Numbered from the stretch's first letter, positions 1-9,314 are shown. The stretch is DNA of 64,000 bases from Halobacillus litoralis (GCF_020171725.1 NZ_JAIVAJ010000004.1:124001-188000); one strand, 5' to 3'. The notes: generated from the letters alone by a model not told the origin. Numbers and translations: made by a program.

Positions 1-401
1 TCGCGGTCGATCAGGAATTTGGTGAAGTTCCATTTAATATCACTCGCAAGAAGACCTTTCTGTTCCGCCTTTAAGTGCGTGAAAAGAGGGTCTTCTTTTG
101 CGCCGTTGACATCGATTTTGGCGAACATCGGGAAGGAGACGCCGTAGTTCAGTTGACAGAATTCGGTGGTTTGTTCAATATCCTCGAATTCCTGGTTGTT
201 GAACTGGCTGCTCGGAAAACCGAGAATCTCTAGACCCTCGTCCTGATACTTTTCATACAAGTCCTGCAGCTCCTGGAATTGACCTTTCAGCCCGCATTTG
301 CTAGCCGTATTGACGATGACGAGCGCTTTGCCCTTGTAGGCGTCTAAGGACAGGTTTTCTCCGTTTGGTTTCTTCACGGTGAAATCATAGATTGTATTCA
401 T
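1..401 (-). CDS. Glutathione peroxidase family protein, C-terminus beyond window
   Basis: Thiol-dependent peroxidase that reduces hydroperoxides in the cytoplasm. The first 133 residues are visible (the family is usually about 158). The peroxidatic position is a cysteine, C36, in the context NTASKCG, so this is a Cys-type rather than selenocysteine enzyme. The Gln-containing FPSSQF loop and the WNFTKF segment of the catalytic tetrad are both present. The ATG at 401 follows a good ribosome binding site (AAAGGAG). The family call is certain; the in vivo reductant is not known from sequence, and thioredoxin is common for Cys-type bacterial members. Confidence 0.93.
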   Translation of the reverse strand, partial: MNTIYDFTVKKPNGENLSLDAYKGKALVIVNTASKCGLKGQFQELQDLYEKYQDEGLEILGFPSSQFNNQEFEDIEQTTEFCQLNYGVSFPMFAKIDVNGAKEDPLFTHLKAEQKGLLASDIKWNFTKFLIDR

Positions 402-526
402 TGCGACTCTCCTTTATACGGTTTTACACAATTTAATTTTACACAAATCATTCGAAAGATTCAATTTATTCACCGTCGATCTATGATAGGATGGGTTAGG
501 AAAAAAACAGCGAAGGAGATACCAAC

Positions 527-979
527 ATGAGAAAAATGATATACATAACGGGAGCGATTGTGATCGCCGGACTTCTACTTGCGTCGGGATTGCTCTATCA
601 GAAATACAGTACGCTGTACGATCAGCAGTACGAAGAGGTGAAATTTTCGAGGCAGGCGTTAGTGGAAAGTGTGGACGGTCACATCGCGTCGCTTGAAGAG
701 GCGCAGGCTGAAGGAGAGTTGAACTATGACATTCTCCACGTAACCTCCGGCGCGGTCCTCGATTCGATCCGCGGCCATTACTATACGACACTGCAGCAGC
801 TCTCTTTTCTGCCCGTCGGAGATATGAATGCATGGAGAGGCGGCTTCAACGAATTGTGGAACGTCCTCACTGACATCCACGACGTCGAATCGTCTGCCGA
901 CCTGGAGCGCCACATCCAAGCCTTGCGCTCAGAGATCGAGCAGTTCGAGCAGCAGACCGTCCACCCGAACGTAAAGTAG
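527..979 (+). CDS. Membrane-anchored hypothetical protein
   Basis: 150 residues with one N-terminal hydrophobic segment (about residues 5-23), followed by a charged, mostly helical extracytoplasmic part rich in Glu and Gln. There is no lipobox. The start is fixed by GAAGGAG eight bases upstream. I do not recognise a family. The shape (one anchor plus a helical domain) is common among small Bacillaceae envelope proteins. It precedes another small membrane protein, with which it may be co-transcribed. Confidence 0.75.
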   Translation: MRKMIYITGAIVIAGLLLASGLLYQKYSTLYDQQYEEVKFSRQALVESVDGHIASLEEAQAEGELNYDILHVTSGAVLDSIRGHYYTTLQQLSFLPVGDMNAWRGGFNELWNVLTDIHDVESSADLERHIQALRSEIEQFEQQTVHPNVK

Positions 980-1052
980 AAAACGGCTCGCCATCAAGCT
1001 CGAATTATGTAAAAATAGGAGAGGATGACTACCTTCCGGGAGGAGATACTTC

Positions 1053-1412
1053 ATGGATACAACACTAGTGCTGACGGCCATCCTCGCCATCATTACATTC
1101 CTGATCAGCGAGCTGTACATCAAAAAGCAACTAGGCATCAAACCGAAACGAGTGAGTAAAGAGCGGAAGAAAATCTACACCGTGATCGACAGTGGATTGA
1201 CGCTGCTTGCCTTCGGGGCCATTCTGTTCGGTTTCCTATACTTCGAAACGAAAACGACACAGATTCTACCCGTCGCCTTCATTCTGCTTGCGAAAACGCT
1301 GCTGCGTGGAGTGGAAGAGTTCAATACCGATAAACCATCGAAAGCCTACTACCATCACTTTCTCTGGTCCGTGTTTACGGTGATGTTGATTGTGATTTTG
1401 TGGATAGGTTAG
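1053..1412 (+). CDS. Four-helix membrane protein, DUF4181-like
   Basis: 119 residues with hydrophobic segments near 4-22, 45-65, 68-88 and 100-118. The RGVEEF stretch after the third helix and the overall length resemble DUF4181 proteins of Bacillus, whose function is unknown. The family assignment is from memory and tentative. The start ATG follows GGGAGGAG. A strong terminator begins 13 bases after the stop. Confidence 0.7.
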   Translation: MDTTLVLTAILAIITFLISELYIKKQLGIKPKRVSKERKKIYTVIDSGLTLLAFGAILFGFLYFETKTTQILPVAFILLAKTLLRGVEEFNTDKPSKAYYHHFLWSVFTVMLIVILWIG

Positions 1413-1424
1413 AGTTCGAGCTTG

Positions 1425-1464
1425 AAAACCGTTCTGAGTAAGCTCTCAGAGCGGTTTTTCTTTT
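1425..1464 (+). terminator. Rho-independent terminator
   Basis: A 14-bp stem (AAAACCGTTCTGAG paired with CTCAGAGCGGTTTT, with one wobble) is followed by a T-run. It ends the transcript of the DUF4181-like gene. Confidence 0.85.
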
Positions 1465-1577
1465 TTTATTGCAAAAAGAAGCTTCTCTCGTACAACCCTT
1501 TCACGGAGACTCTCCATGCATGAACTTCTATTTTTTGGTATCGTAGAAAGACCAACACTTAAATGAGGAAGATGAAG

Positions 1578-2054
1578 ATGACCTATGAGGAAATGCTTGA
1601 AGAAGAGACGATCGATCAAAAATCCATCTATCGCAAAGGGATCAAGAACGGCTTGTATGGGCTGATGGGCGTCAGTGCAGTGGCCATAGGATTCGAATGG
1701 ATTACGGGGTCGGTTCCGCAATTCATGTATGCCCTGCTTCTCCTCTCTGCCATCTCAACGCTCTGGGATTACGTGAAGAGCAGAGAGAGCAACGAATCCT
1801 TGTGGCGGAAGTGGGAGGTACGGTGGAGTCAGCGGAAAACGTTGTATATGGCGAAACGAGTGGTCAATCTCACAGTCAGCATCCTGTTCTTTCAGTATTT
1901 GAGCGGGCTTGGCATGGAGTTTGCAATCGGGGGATTGGTCGGATCGGTTGTAGCGGGATGGGGAGATACGATCAAACGCTGGCAGGTGAAAAATGAGTAT
2001 TTGGAGGAGTTTAAGAGAGAGTGCGCAGGCGATGGATTGCGTGATTATACTTAG
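1578..2054 (+). CDS. Hypothetical membrane protein
   Basis: 158 residues from the chosen start. It has an acidic N-terminus (TYEEMLEEE), hydrophobic segments near residues 28-45, 50-66, 97-115 and 118-135, and a charged cytoplasmic tail. In-frame ATGs lie at 1563, 1572 and 1578. I chose 1578 because AGGAAG sits about seven bases upstream of it, while 1563 has no ribosome binding site. It is reminiscent of DUF3278-type membrane proteins, but I am not sure of that. Function unknown. Confidence 0.7.
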   Translation: MTYEEMLEEETIDQKSIYRKGIKNGLYGLMGVSAVAIGFEWITGSVPQFMYALLLLSAISTLWDYVKSRESNESLWRKWEVRWSQRKTLYMAKRVVNLTVSILFFQYLSGLGMEFAIGGLVGSVVAGWGDTIKRWQVKNEYLEEFKRECAGDGLRDYT

Positions 2055-2111
2055 TCTTGGGAGCCGTTCAGAGTATTGTGCTGGGCGGTTTTTGATGGAT
2101 TTTAGTATGCT

Positions 2112-2150
2112 AAAAAACCGTTTTGACCCTGGTCGAAACGGTTTTTTGGT
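2112..2150. terminator. Bidirectional terminator between convergent genes
   Basis: A 17-bp stem (AAAAAACCGTTTTGACC with GGTCGAAACGGTTTTTT) with T-runs on both strands. It separates the membrane-protein gene from the convergent tetR gene. Confidence 0.85.
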
Positions 2151-2165
2151 GTTTTTTCTTCTATT

Positions 2166-2756
2166 CTATTGAGCTCCTACCAGCCTCAAAATCCCCTGAT
2201 GACAAGACGTGCGGTACCAACCATGCAAGTCTTCTTCCTGTCTGGTCAACCACTGCAGCAGTGTACCATCGATCATCGCACGAATCATCACCGCGGTCTG
2301 TTCCACATCATGGACGTGGAAATCACCATCTCTGACTCCTTGTTCGACAATCATGCGCCCGATGGAGAAACAGTGTTCATAGAACGCGGCGTTGATTTTT
2401 TGATAAGCAGGATCCTGCTTGATGCGCGCTAAGAAATCCAGGTACAGCTGGTAAAAGGTGCGGTTCTCTTCGGGACTGATGAACACCTGATCGAGATAGG
2501 CCTGTAACTTCTCCGGAGCCGTCTCGACCTGATCGACCGCTGCGCTCTCATTTTCAAAAATCCGCTCTGTCAGCCATTCGAATAGATGCGCAAACACGTC
2601 GCCTTTATTCTTGAAATAGTAGTTCGGCACCCCTTTGCTCACCTCGGCATAATCGGCGATGTCCTGCAGGGTCACGTGCTCGTATCCTTTATCGGTCGCT
2701 GCTTCAAACGCGGCTTTGATCAATTGTTGTTTCCGTTCTTCTGCTTTTCCTGCCAT
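2166..2756 (-). CDS. TetR/AcrR family transcriptional repressor
   Basis: 196 residues with an N-terminal TetR helix-turn-helix at about residues 9-55 (VTLQDIADYAEVSKGVPNYYF). The C-terminal ligand and dimer domain resembles the BetI-type TetR_C family. It is transcribed divergently from the AcuI/YhdH-type oxidoreductase gene, and a perfect 10-bp palindrome lies between the two. This supports control of that gene and probably autoregulation. The ligand is unknown; a reactive carbonyl or acyl compound would fit the neighbour. Confidence 0.92.
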   Translation of the reverse strand: MAGKAEERKQQLIKAAFEAATDKGYEHVTLQDIADYAEVSKGVPNYYFKNKGDVFAHLFEWLTERIFENESAAVDQVETAPEKLQAYLDQVFISPEENRTFYQLYLDFLARIKQDPAYQKINAAFYEHCFSIGRMIVEQGVRDGDFHVHDVEQTAVMIRAMIDGTLLQWLTRQEEDLHGWYRTSCHQGILRLVGAQ

Positions 2757-2812
2757 ATCGAATCTCTCCTAACGTATCCATTATACAAAAAATAGGGCTG
2801 GATATAAATATT

Positions 2813-2841
2813 TTGACCGGTCAGTATAATTTTAGTACCAT
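2813..2841 (+). promoter_or_regulatory. Promoter with overlapping TetR operator
   Basis: A -35 box TTGACC (2813-2818) and a -10-like TACCAT (2836-2841) are 17 bases apart. The palindrome TGACCGGTCA (2814-2823) covers the -35. This is a typical steric-block repressor arrangement for the rightward oxidoreductase gene. The -10 is weak, so the promoter call is inference; the palindrome is directly visible. Confidence 0.6.
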
Positions 2842-2874
2842 ACAAGTAGAATGCATAAGAAAGGGTGTAACGAA

Positions 2875-3876
2875 ATGAAATTACCAGAGCAATTCCAAGC
2901 ACTTGTCGTAGATGAAAAAGGAGACGGTGTGGAAGCGAGCTTGCAGACACTTACCTTCGATGACCTTCCGGACGGGGATGTGACCATCAAAGTCCATTAC
3001 TCCAGTGTGAACTATAAAGATGGTCTTGCGTCGATCAAAGGCGGCAACATCGTGAAGGAATACCCATTCGTACCCGGTATCGATCTCGCCGGAGAAGTCG
3101 TTCAGTCCGAAGACGACCGCTACAACGAAGGGGATCACGTCATTGTGACCAGCTACGAGTTGGGTGTCAGCCATTATGGGGGATACAGTGAATATGCACG
3201 CGTGCCGGGTGAATGGATTGTGCCTCTTCCAGAAGGGCTGACGATGAAAGAAGCGATGACCTTTGGAACCGCCGGATTTACGGCTGCCCTTTCCATCGAC
3301 AAAATGGAACGGAATGGTCAGGAGCCGTCTCAAGGCAAAGTTCTTGTCTCTGGTGCGACAGGCGGCGTTGGAAGTATGGCCGTCGCCATGTTGGCGCAAA
3401 AAGGATATGAAGTGGCAGCCAGTACAGGGAAGCCAGAGGAAAACTACCTCACCCAATTGGGGGCATCGGAAGTGCTTTCTAGAGAAGATGTGACGCCTGA
3501 GAAAATTCGGTCCCTTGGTAAGCAGAAATGGGCAGGAGCTGTGGATCCAGTCGGAGGAGAGACACTCGCCGCCATCCTCAGTAACACCCAGTATGACGGA
3601 AACGTAGCGGTTAGTGGACTGACCGCAGGCGTAAAAGTCCCGACCACCGTTTTCCCATTCATTCTGCGCAGTGTAAACCTACTCGGTATCGACTCGGTTT
3701 ACTACCCACAGGAAAAGAGGGTGAAGCTCTGGGAGCGGTTGGCAAGCGATCTTAAGCCTGAAACATTATTGGAAGAGATGACGGAAACGATTACGATGTC
3801 CGAACTTCCTGACAAACTCTCTGAAATTTTGAGAAGCCAGACAAGAGGAAGGACGGTCGTGCAGATCGGTTCATAG
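2875..3876 (+). CDS. Zinc-free quinone oxidoreductase, YhdH/YhfP (AcuI) family
   Basis: 333-residue medium-chain dehydrogenase/reductase without the zinc-binding cysteines. It has the NYKDGLA N-terminal motif and an NADPH-binding Rossmann segment (SGATGGVGSMA). Family members such as AcuI reduce acrylyl-CoA, and YhdH/YhfP proteins are NADPH-dependent reductases of uncertain substrate. An in-frame ATG at 2851 has no ribosome binding site, so I chose 2875, which follows AAAGGGTG. The divergent TetR gene and operator suggest induction by a small toxic compound. Confidence 0.92.
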   Translation: MKLPEQFQALVVDEKGDGVEASLQTLTFDDLPDGDVTIKVHYSSVNYKDGLASIKGGNIVKEYPFVPGIDLAGEVVQSEDDRYNEGDHVIVTSYELGVSHYGGYSEYARVPGEWIVPLPEGLTMKEAMTFGTAGFTAALSIDKMERNGQEPSQGKVLVSGATGGVGSMAVAMLAQKGYEVAASTGKPEENYLTQLGASEVLSREDVTPEKIRSLGKQKWAGAVDPVGGETLAAILSNTQYDGNVAVSGLTAGVKVPTTVFPFILRSVNLLGIDSVYYPQEKRVKLWERLASDLKPETLLEEMTETITMSELPDKLSEILRSQTRGRTVVQIGS

Positions 3877-3881
3877 TAGAA

Positions 3882-3926
3882 AAAACGGAAAGCGTTGAGG
3901 CATCTGCCGTCAACGCTTTCTGTTTT
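3882..3926. terminator. Terminator shared by oxidoreductase gene and ancestral yvrJ end
   Basis: The stem GAAAGCGTTGA/TCAACGCTTTC is flanked by an A-run and T's. It serves the rightward oxidoreductase. On the minus strand it lies just beyond the left 41-bp repeat, where a TAG continues the yvrJ reading frame. It is therefore plausibly the original terminator of yvrJ before the island inserted. Confidence 0.8.
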
Positions 3927-3930
3927 CGCT

Positions 3931-3971
3931 ATTTCCACTTATCCGGTATTTGATGAAGGGTTTCGATCATC
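3931..3971. repeat. Left 41-bp direct repeat (att-like)
   Basis: It begins ATTTCCACTTATCCGGTATT and is identical to 11757-11797. Read on the minus strand it encodes the last residues of YvrJ (..LHQIPDKWK) and is followed by TAG and a terminator. The flanking bases differ from those of the right copy, so the repeat ends are sharp. Confidence 0.9.
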
Positions 3972-3998
3972 GAGGAAAAGTACACTTTCGCATAACTG

Positions 3999-5771
3999 CT
4001 ACGTTTCCAGAAGCCACTCGTCAATAACGGTGTCGACTTCTTTCAATCCCACAACCTCATCTACAGTAGGATAAAATTGAATGAACTTACCTGCTTCTGT
4101 GTTCAACTTCACTGCTTCCGTATGATCCCCAGGGTATAGACAAATTACCTCGCGAATCCGGCTGAAGTAATCTCGCCTGTACGGACAGTAGTATTTAATT
4201 CCGATATACTCATTCATCTGATCTGCTGCTTTCGTATTTCCGTTAGGTGCGTAAATATTACGGAGGGGGCTATATTTCACTTCCATCACGACAGACGAAC
4301 GGTAATGAAGCTCATTACGAACCTTCTCGTAATGGTCGATCCGGATATCCGGACGTCTCTTCCCGAACTTTGAGAAAAAGTACGTCTCATTCGAGATCGC
4401 CTCCTTTGACCTGTATTCGACCTCCTCGTCATACACAAGGTGAATCTCCCTGCCGTCGTTCTCGAGCACGATTGTTGTCCCAGCGTGAAACTCCGCATGA
4501 AGATACCCATCCCTAAGCTGGCGTACGAGTGAATCATCCTTCACATGATAGCCCCGACTAACGAATGGCTCGACCATCTTCAACAGCACATAATACTCAT
4601 ACAACTTTGACGTCGGATGAAGTACCGGCCAAGACCTATCAAGACGCCCAGCACCTGATTCCAATTGTGCAGGCCCGTCTTTCCAAATCATCAGAAATGA
4701 CCGGTAACCACGACCGATGAGCCGCACCGGAACGCGAGGATGACACGCATCCACCTGCCGCCAATACGGTCTCCCGAGCCTCGACTCCAGCCGCTCCTTG
4801 TAAGGCTGCACCTGCTCGATCTCATAGATCACACGAGACCGCTTCCCTTCAAGGGAACGCAAACTTTCCTTCTTCCCGAACAGATGATTCCGGAGCAGCG
4901 GATTCCCTTCACTACTCCCGATCTCCTCAATATCACGGGCATACCCATGACACAACGAATCCATCCTGTCCTTTTCTTGAAAAAGGTTCAGGATCAGTCG
5001 GTCGATGTGGGAGAGCAATTGCTTCAGCTGGTGCTTCACATACTGGTTCTCCGGAGTGTTGACATCGACCTGATGCTTCCTGTTGTAGAATTTGTTCGGG
5101 TGTTTCATCCCTTTAGGGGAGTGCTTCCACTCGAGACTGCGCCGGTCGATGCGCTTTGGTGTCTGTTCGATCCGGTAATGACGGCTGAGCGAAGCGTCCT
5201 GTTCCTTTTCCATTTCATCGAGTGCGAACGACAGCGGTGAGTAGGCGTTTTCGAGCCACTTGAGAAGGGCGCGGTCGCTCGTATCGAGGACGGGGGTGCC
5301 GATTCTCTCCATTTCTTGCTGATGATTTACGGTAAGCCCTGGAAGTTCTGATTCAATCAAATTGGCAATTTGGGCAAACTGTTCTTTACTCAAGCGGTGG
5401 GGAAGGACATTCGCGGCACCATAATAGATGCTGCCACTGATCTCTACTTCATAGATGAAATGACCGATCGACCACGGATAAGCTGGCAGATTATCGGATG
5501 GGTAGATCCGAGAGTACGGGTCTTTATAAGTAAAGGAATAACAAATGGCCTCACCTGCGGGACTCGGGAAGCGGATTTCTGCTTCCAGGCCCGTAACCTG
5601 GACTCTCAAAGGTTGGTACTCATAGATATCGACCATCGTCTCACGCAAGGCCGCTTCGGCTTTCGTCCGACTGAGTGTGGTCAAAGAGATGGACTCACTT
5701 CCTGAAGAAACCACGATATGAACTCCGAGATCACAGACCTTTACAATGGATCTATCAGTTTGTAAAGCCAT
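3999..5771 (-). CDS. McrC-like PD-(D/E)XK nuclease subunit (DUF2357)
   Basis: 590 residues. The N-terminal two-thirds match the DUF2357 layout of McrC-like proteins (beta-rich start, long helices near 255-340). The C-terminal domain has a PD-(D/E)XK nuclease core: RRPD with D475, then ..MEVKY with E497 and K499. In McrBC systems this subunit cleaves nucleic acid after activation by the McrB ring. It overlaps the upstream mcrB-like gene by 17 bp, so the two are translationally coupled. It is longer than E. coli McrC (about 350 residues), as is usual for DUF2357 forms. Confidence 0.85.
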   Translation of the reverse strand: MALQTDRSIVKVCDLGVHIVVSSGSESISLTTLSRTKAEAALRETMVDIYEYQPLRVQVTGLEAEIRFPSPAGEAICYSFTYKDPYSRIYPSDNLPAYPWSIGHFIYEVEISGSIYYGAANVLPHRLSKEQFAQIANLIESELPGLTVNHQQEMERIGTPVLDTSDRALLKWLENAYSPLSFALDEMEKEQDASLSRHYRIEQTPKRIDRRSLEWKHSPKGMKHPNKFYNRKHQVDVNTPENQYVKHQLKQLLSHIDRLILNLFQEKDRMDSLCHGYARDIEEIGSSEGNPLLRNHLFGKKESLRSLEGKRSRVIYEIEQVQPYKERLESRLGRPYWRQVDACHPRVPVRLIGRGYRSFLMIWKDGPAQLESGAGRLDRSWPVLHPTSKLYEYYVLLKMVEPFVSRGYHVKDDSLVRQLRDGYLHAEFHAGTTIVLENDGREIHLVYDEEVEYRSKEAISNETYFFSKFGKRRPDIRIDHYEKVRNELHYRSSVVMEVKYSPLRNIYAPNGNTKAADQMNEYIGIKYYCPYRRDYFSRIREVICLYPGDHTEAVKLNTEAGKFIQFYPTVDEVVGLKEVDTVIDEWLLET

Positions 5772-7761
5772 ACATCATCAGCTCTTTTGCTTTATTTTCA
5801 AGCGTTCTGAGTGATTCTTCGAACGATGAGGCGAACTGGGCTTCAGGCGATTTGAACAGACGGGAGAGGTCGCCGTCTTCGTATTCCAGCTCTATGCCCG
5901 TATTCATCATCTCGCCGACGAGCGGACGGACGAACGTATCCATCCCTTTGATTTTTGTTAGGATCCGCTGATTGATTTGCAAGTCGAATAGTCGCTTCCG
6001 GTCCATCACGACCTCGCCGTTACGGTCTTTCGGAACATTTTGCAGGTATTCGCTAATCGCAAGCGCCACACGGAAGGACACCCCTTTTTGCGGATCGTTT
6101 GCTGAGATGAGGTGGTGCAGTTCGTCCAAGGTGTGGAGTTCAAATTCTGTCAGGGAATCGAGCCCGGTCTCAGCATCCGGCACCTTCCACTCCGAGCGGA
6201 AGGATTCTGTTGAGACTTGAGTCTCCCCCGGGGATACGACGTGATGCGCTTTCGTTTCCTGATAGAAGAGAGCAGCTTCCTTGAAGCTCGGCTTCTTCGG
6301 GCTGATGATGTTCGTCCGATCGAGAAGCCGGTCTGAGAACGCTTGTGTCGTCTCATCGAAGTTGACGGTCCCGATGAAGATCAAGTTGTCCCCGAGTTTG
6401 ATTCTCGGACGGTAAGCATCCGACGCCACTTCCTCCTCGCTGTTGAAAACTTTTAAATGGCGCTCATTCGAATTTTTAACCTCGAGAAGCGAAAGGAACG
6501 GACTGAACCAATGCTCGACTTGCGCCAAATTCATTTCGTCAAAAATGACCATATGTAACTGTTCAGGGTGGTCTTCGGCGTGCTGAAGTAGGCGGATGAG
6601 TCCGGTTTCACTCTCATGGAAGCGATTTGTCACCGGGTTGAAATAACCGAGCAGATCGTTCGGTTCCTGGTAAGCGGGTGAAATCGGAAGGAATAACAAG
6701 TTCTCGTCTTCCTTTAGGCCGAGTGTTTTTCCGTATATCCGTGCGAGTCTTGACTTCCCAGTTCCGGACATGCCGCCGAGGATCGTGAGTGGATTCGTCT
6801 TTACACTCATATGGAAGGCATATAAATCCTCATCTCTGTACATCATCTTCTCCTGCTGTTTAGCTGTCCATTTCAAACGTTCCAAAAAGCCAAACTCGTC
6901 TTCTGTTGAAACAGGGAGCGTAGGGGGTTCAGGTTGTTCGTCCGGTTCACGTTCAAGCATCAGACTAAGCACGGGCTCTTCCTTTTTCTCTGAAATATGT
7001 GTCCGTCCTCTTGCGAGCTTATCCTGCATCGTCCGGTAATTCTCCTTCGAGAAGAAGAATAGGTGATGGTCGTAGATGACGTCGACGAGGTCATGGAATT
7101 CAGGTTCGAGGTCGACGAAGTCCGGGTCGGTGTCCTCTGCTTGGAAATATGTCGTCGAGTTGCTTTTGCTGCTTAAATCGACTTGATAAAGCCGTTCTCC
7201 GAAGATCATCATCGTAGGAGCGTCGAACAGGTTCGGGTATTTCTTCAAGGTGATCGGTCTTCTTTCGGTTGTCAGCTTCGCCTCCAAATCCTCACGCGTC
7301 TCTTGAGCTTTAAGGTCTGGGGCAGGGATAATGAAATATTTGTCCGCTGCGTCGCCTGGTTCGACTTTCTGCAAATCAACATAGAGGCGGTCATTTTTGA
7401 GGGTGACGGTGAAAAGGATGAGCTTTCCTTCGAAGAACTCTTCCACTTTGTCTTTCACTTCCGGATAAGGGATGCGGTCGAGTCCGAGTTCATCGTTCAA
7501 CATCCGTCGGTTCTGTGTACTGTTGGTCGTGCCTTCTAAGTAAGGGTGGATTCTGCCTAACGGGCTTGTGATTTCGTCCGGAAGGGGTGAGAGACACTTG
7601 ATGTAGAAGGTGAGCTTGTCACTTCGCTCGCTCAACCAGACAGGTGCATGGAATGGCGTCTGGCTCCTGATTTCGGCATCAGTAGCGATTCTCCCTAGAA
7701 ATACACTGTCCTTCAACTGCTTCTTCACTTGATGTGTCCACTTACTGTTCATCGCTTCCAT
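5755..7761 (-). CDS. McrB-like AAA+ NTPase
   Basis: 668 residues. The N-terminal 300 residues, probably the target-recognition part, are not recognisable. The AAA+ core has Walker A GMSGTGKS (330-337), Walker B FDEMN (D408, E409) and the McrB-type sensor TVNFDETT (around N467), followed by SDRLLDR. Members of this branch hydrolyse GTP and drive a McrC nuclease. In-frame ATGs lie at 7761 and 7752. The GGAGGGAG ribosome site is only three bases from the first, so 7752 (MNSKW) may be the true start. The gene overlaps both neighbours (20 bp upstream, 17 bp downstream). Confidence 0.88.
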   Translation of the reverse strand: MEAMNSKWTHQVKKQLKDSVFLGRIATDAEIRSQTPFHAPVWLSERSDKLTFYIKCLSPLPDEITSPLGRIHPYLEGTTNSTQNRRMLNDELGLDRIPYPEVKDKVEEFFEGKLILFTVTLKNDRLYVDLQKVEPGDAADKYFIIPAPDLKAQETREDLEAKLTTERRPITLKKYPNLFDAPTMMIFGERLYQVDLSSKSNSTTYFQAEDTDPDFVDLEPEFHDLVDVIYDHHLFFFSKENYRTMQDKLARGRTHISEKKEEPVLSLMLEREPDEQPEPPTLPVSTEDEFGFLERLKWTAKQQEKMMYRDEDLYAFHMSVKTNPLTILGGMSGTGKSRLARIYGKTLGLKEDENLLFLPISPAYQEPNDLLGYFNPVTNRFHESETGLIRLLQHAEDHPEQLHMVIFDEMNLAQVEHWFSPFLSLLEVKNSNERHLKVFNSEEEVASDAYRPRIKLGDNLIFIGTVNFDETTQAFSDRLLDRTNIISPKKPSFKEAALFYQETKAHHVVSPGETQVSTESFRSEWKVPDAETGLDSLTEFELHTLDELHHLISANDPQKGVSFRVALAISEYLQNVPKDRNGEVVMDRKRLFDLQINQRILTKIKGMDTFVRPLVGEMMNTGIELEYEDGDLSRLFKSPEAQFASSFEESLRTLENKAKELMMYGFTN

Positions 7762-9028
7762 CTCCCTCCAAGTAATAAATCATCGATCGGAACATTTTCT
7801 CAGGTGAGCCGCTGACGAACTTGTGGCTCAGTTTTTTTGTGTGCAAGAAGGACCGGATTTTGAGCATCTGTTTCGAGGTCAGCTGGTTCGAGTCAATGAT
7901 GACGAGCTTCGACTGAGGTAGTGACTTGAACTGTTCAGCGAAGGGACGGTCAGGGTTGAATGACAGCACCTTTCGATCCGGGATGAAGGAGGTGAAAGAA
8001 TCCGAATTAGACGTTATCAAATGGAATGGATCTTCCTCGTCGATGAAGGTGAGCTTGTCGCTTTTTGCTTGTTTCTCACGATGTTCGAATTGGTCACGTT
8101 CTTCTTGTAATGTGTCCCGTTCGCGCTCGAAACGGTTGCGTTCTTCTTCAATCACAGAGTATTTCTTTTCCAGCTCCCTATATGCCTTGTCATGTTCTTC
8201 TTTTAAGACCTTCGTTTCTTCGTCTTTTTCCTTCAGCTTCTCTATCAGGATCTCTTTCCGCTTCGCCACCTTTTTCTCCTTCGAAACAGCGGCCGCCTGC
8301 TCATCGAGAGCGAGCTTCAATTCAGCGGTTTGGGCGCTTTTCTGTTTTTTAGCGATTGTCAGACTTTCTGTCAAGGCGAGCTTATAAAGGAGGGCCGTTT
8401 CTTCTGCTGATAACGTCTCGTCTTCCCAATCGTACTGCTGAATTAGGCGGAGTGCGTGTCCGTTTGTTACGTCGTCATATTGTTCTTCAAAGTAGTCTGC
8501 GAAATCGATCGATTCCGGCAGCGTCGCATCCCCTTCTATGAATAGCTCGAGCGATTCCACGAAATCCTCTTCAAATTTTTTGTTGTATACATTTAAGAGA
8601 TCCTCCAAGGAGAATTCCTGCATCCCGTGAAAAACGTCCTTTCCGTTTTCGATATTCTCTATCGCTTTCCCCCTCGTCTCTTCATATTGTTCTGGGAACC
8701 AGACGGCGAGCAGCATCAATTTCTTAACTGGGGAAAGTTCATCGTTCAGCGATGTCTTCAATAGGAACGTCGCATAATCTGCATCTTCCAGCTCATCTTT
8801 CATCTCGAGCGAAAATGTCTGGAAGAAGTGTTCCAAGTCTGTAATGGACTCCACCATCTCCGTCACGGCTTTTCTTAATAACGGTTCAGGAGCTTGGGAA
8901 ACCCGCTTTTTGGAAAATCCGGGCACCTTCCCTGATATCTGTGCAAGTTCTGTAAGCTCTTCTTTTTCGATAAAAGTGAAAAAGTCCTGCTTTACCTGCT
9001 GTTGGATCTTCAACCATGCCTCATTCAT
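7742..9028 (-). CDS. Coiled-coil protein of the McrBC-like operon
   Basis: 428 residues. Residues 1-220 are helical and acidic. About 225-325 is a long heptad-rich, highly charged coiled coil (many KEK, EER and ERE runs). The last 90 residues look like a small alpha/beta domain (..KLVIIDSNQL..). It is the first gene of the three-gene overlapping operon with the McrB- and McrC-like genes. Coiled-coil partners of McrBC-type nucleases are known from the systems named CoCoNuTs; that this is one is inference. I cannot name a catalytic motif. Confidence 0.75.
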   Translation of the reverse strand: MNEAWLKIQQQVKQDFFTFIEKEELTELAQISGKVPGFSKKRVSQAPEPLLRKAVTEMVESITDLEHFFQTFSLEMKDELEDADYATFLLKTSLNDELSPVKKLMLLAVWFPEQYEETRGKAIENIENGKDVFHGMQEFSLEDLLNVYNKKFEEDFVESLELFIEGDATLPESIDFADYFEEQYDDVTNGHALRLIQQYDWEDETLSAEETALLYKLALTESLTIAKKQKSAQTAELKLALDEQAAAVSKEKKVAKRKEILIEKLKEKDEETKVLKEEHDKAYRELEKKYSVIEEERNRFERERDTLQEERDQFEHREKQAKSDKLTFIDEEDPFHLITSNSDSFTSFIPDRKVLSFNPDRPFAEQFKSLPQSKLVIIDSNQLTSKQMLKIRSFLHTKKLSHKFVSGSPEKMFRSMIYYLEGDGSDEQ

Positions 9029-9248
9029 AGTCCATCATTCTCCCTCCAAAAGTTGTGTTCCTATGTAAAATAATAGGTGAAAAAATAACGGAATACTAGA
9101 GTTGACATTATTCGACTGTTTGGAAGGGGAGGGGGAAGGAACTTAAAAGAATAGAAGATCCGGCATATCGATAGACTTTATATCATTTCTCATTCATCAC
9201 GACATGGCTGAGGTGTGCTCCAAACAGCGTTATTTGCTATTTCTCATA

Positions 9249-9284
9249 AGAAACCGCAGAGATGAGGTTGATCTCTGCGGTTTT
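9249..9284 (-). terminator. Hairpin terminator after cold-shock/zinc-ribbon gene
   Basis: The stem AACCGCAGAGAT/ATCTCTGCGGTT lies 30 bases past the stop of the 659-residue protein, with short T tracts on both sides. It separates that gene from the three-gene operon, whose promoter must lie between about 9030 and 9240. Confidence 0.7.
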
Positions 9285-9314
9285 GGCTTCCTATATGGAT
9301 TTAATGGTAAAGAA

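Noticed and set aside
7926..8387. Plus-strand frame opposite the coiled-coil gene
   Set aside because: Serine/arginine-rich translation is the usual shadow of a Glu/Lys-rich coiled-coil gene; no ribosome site.
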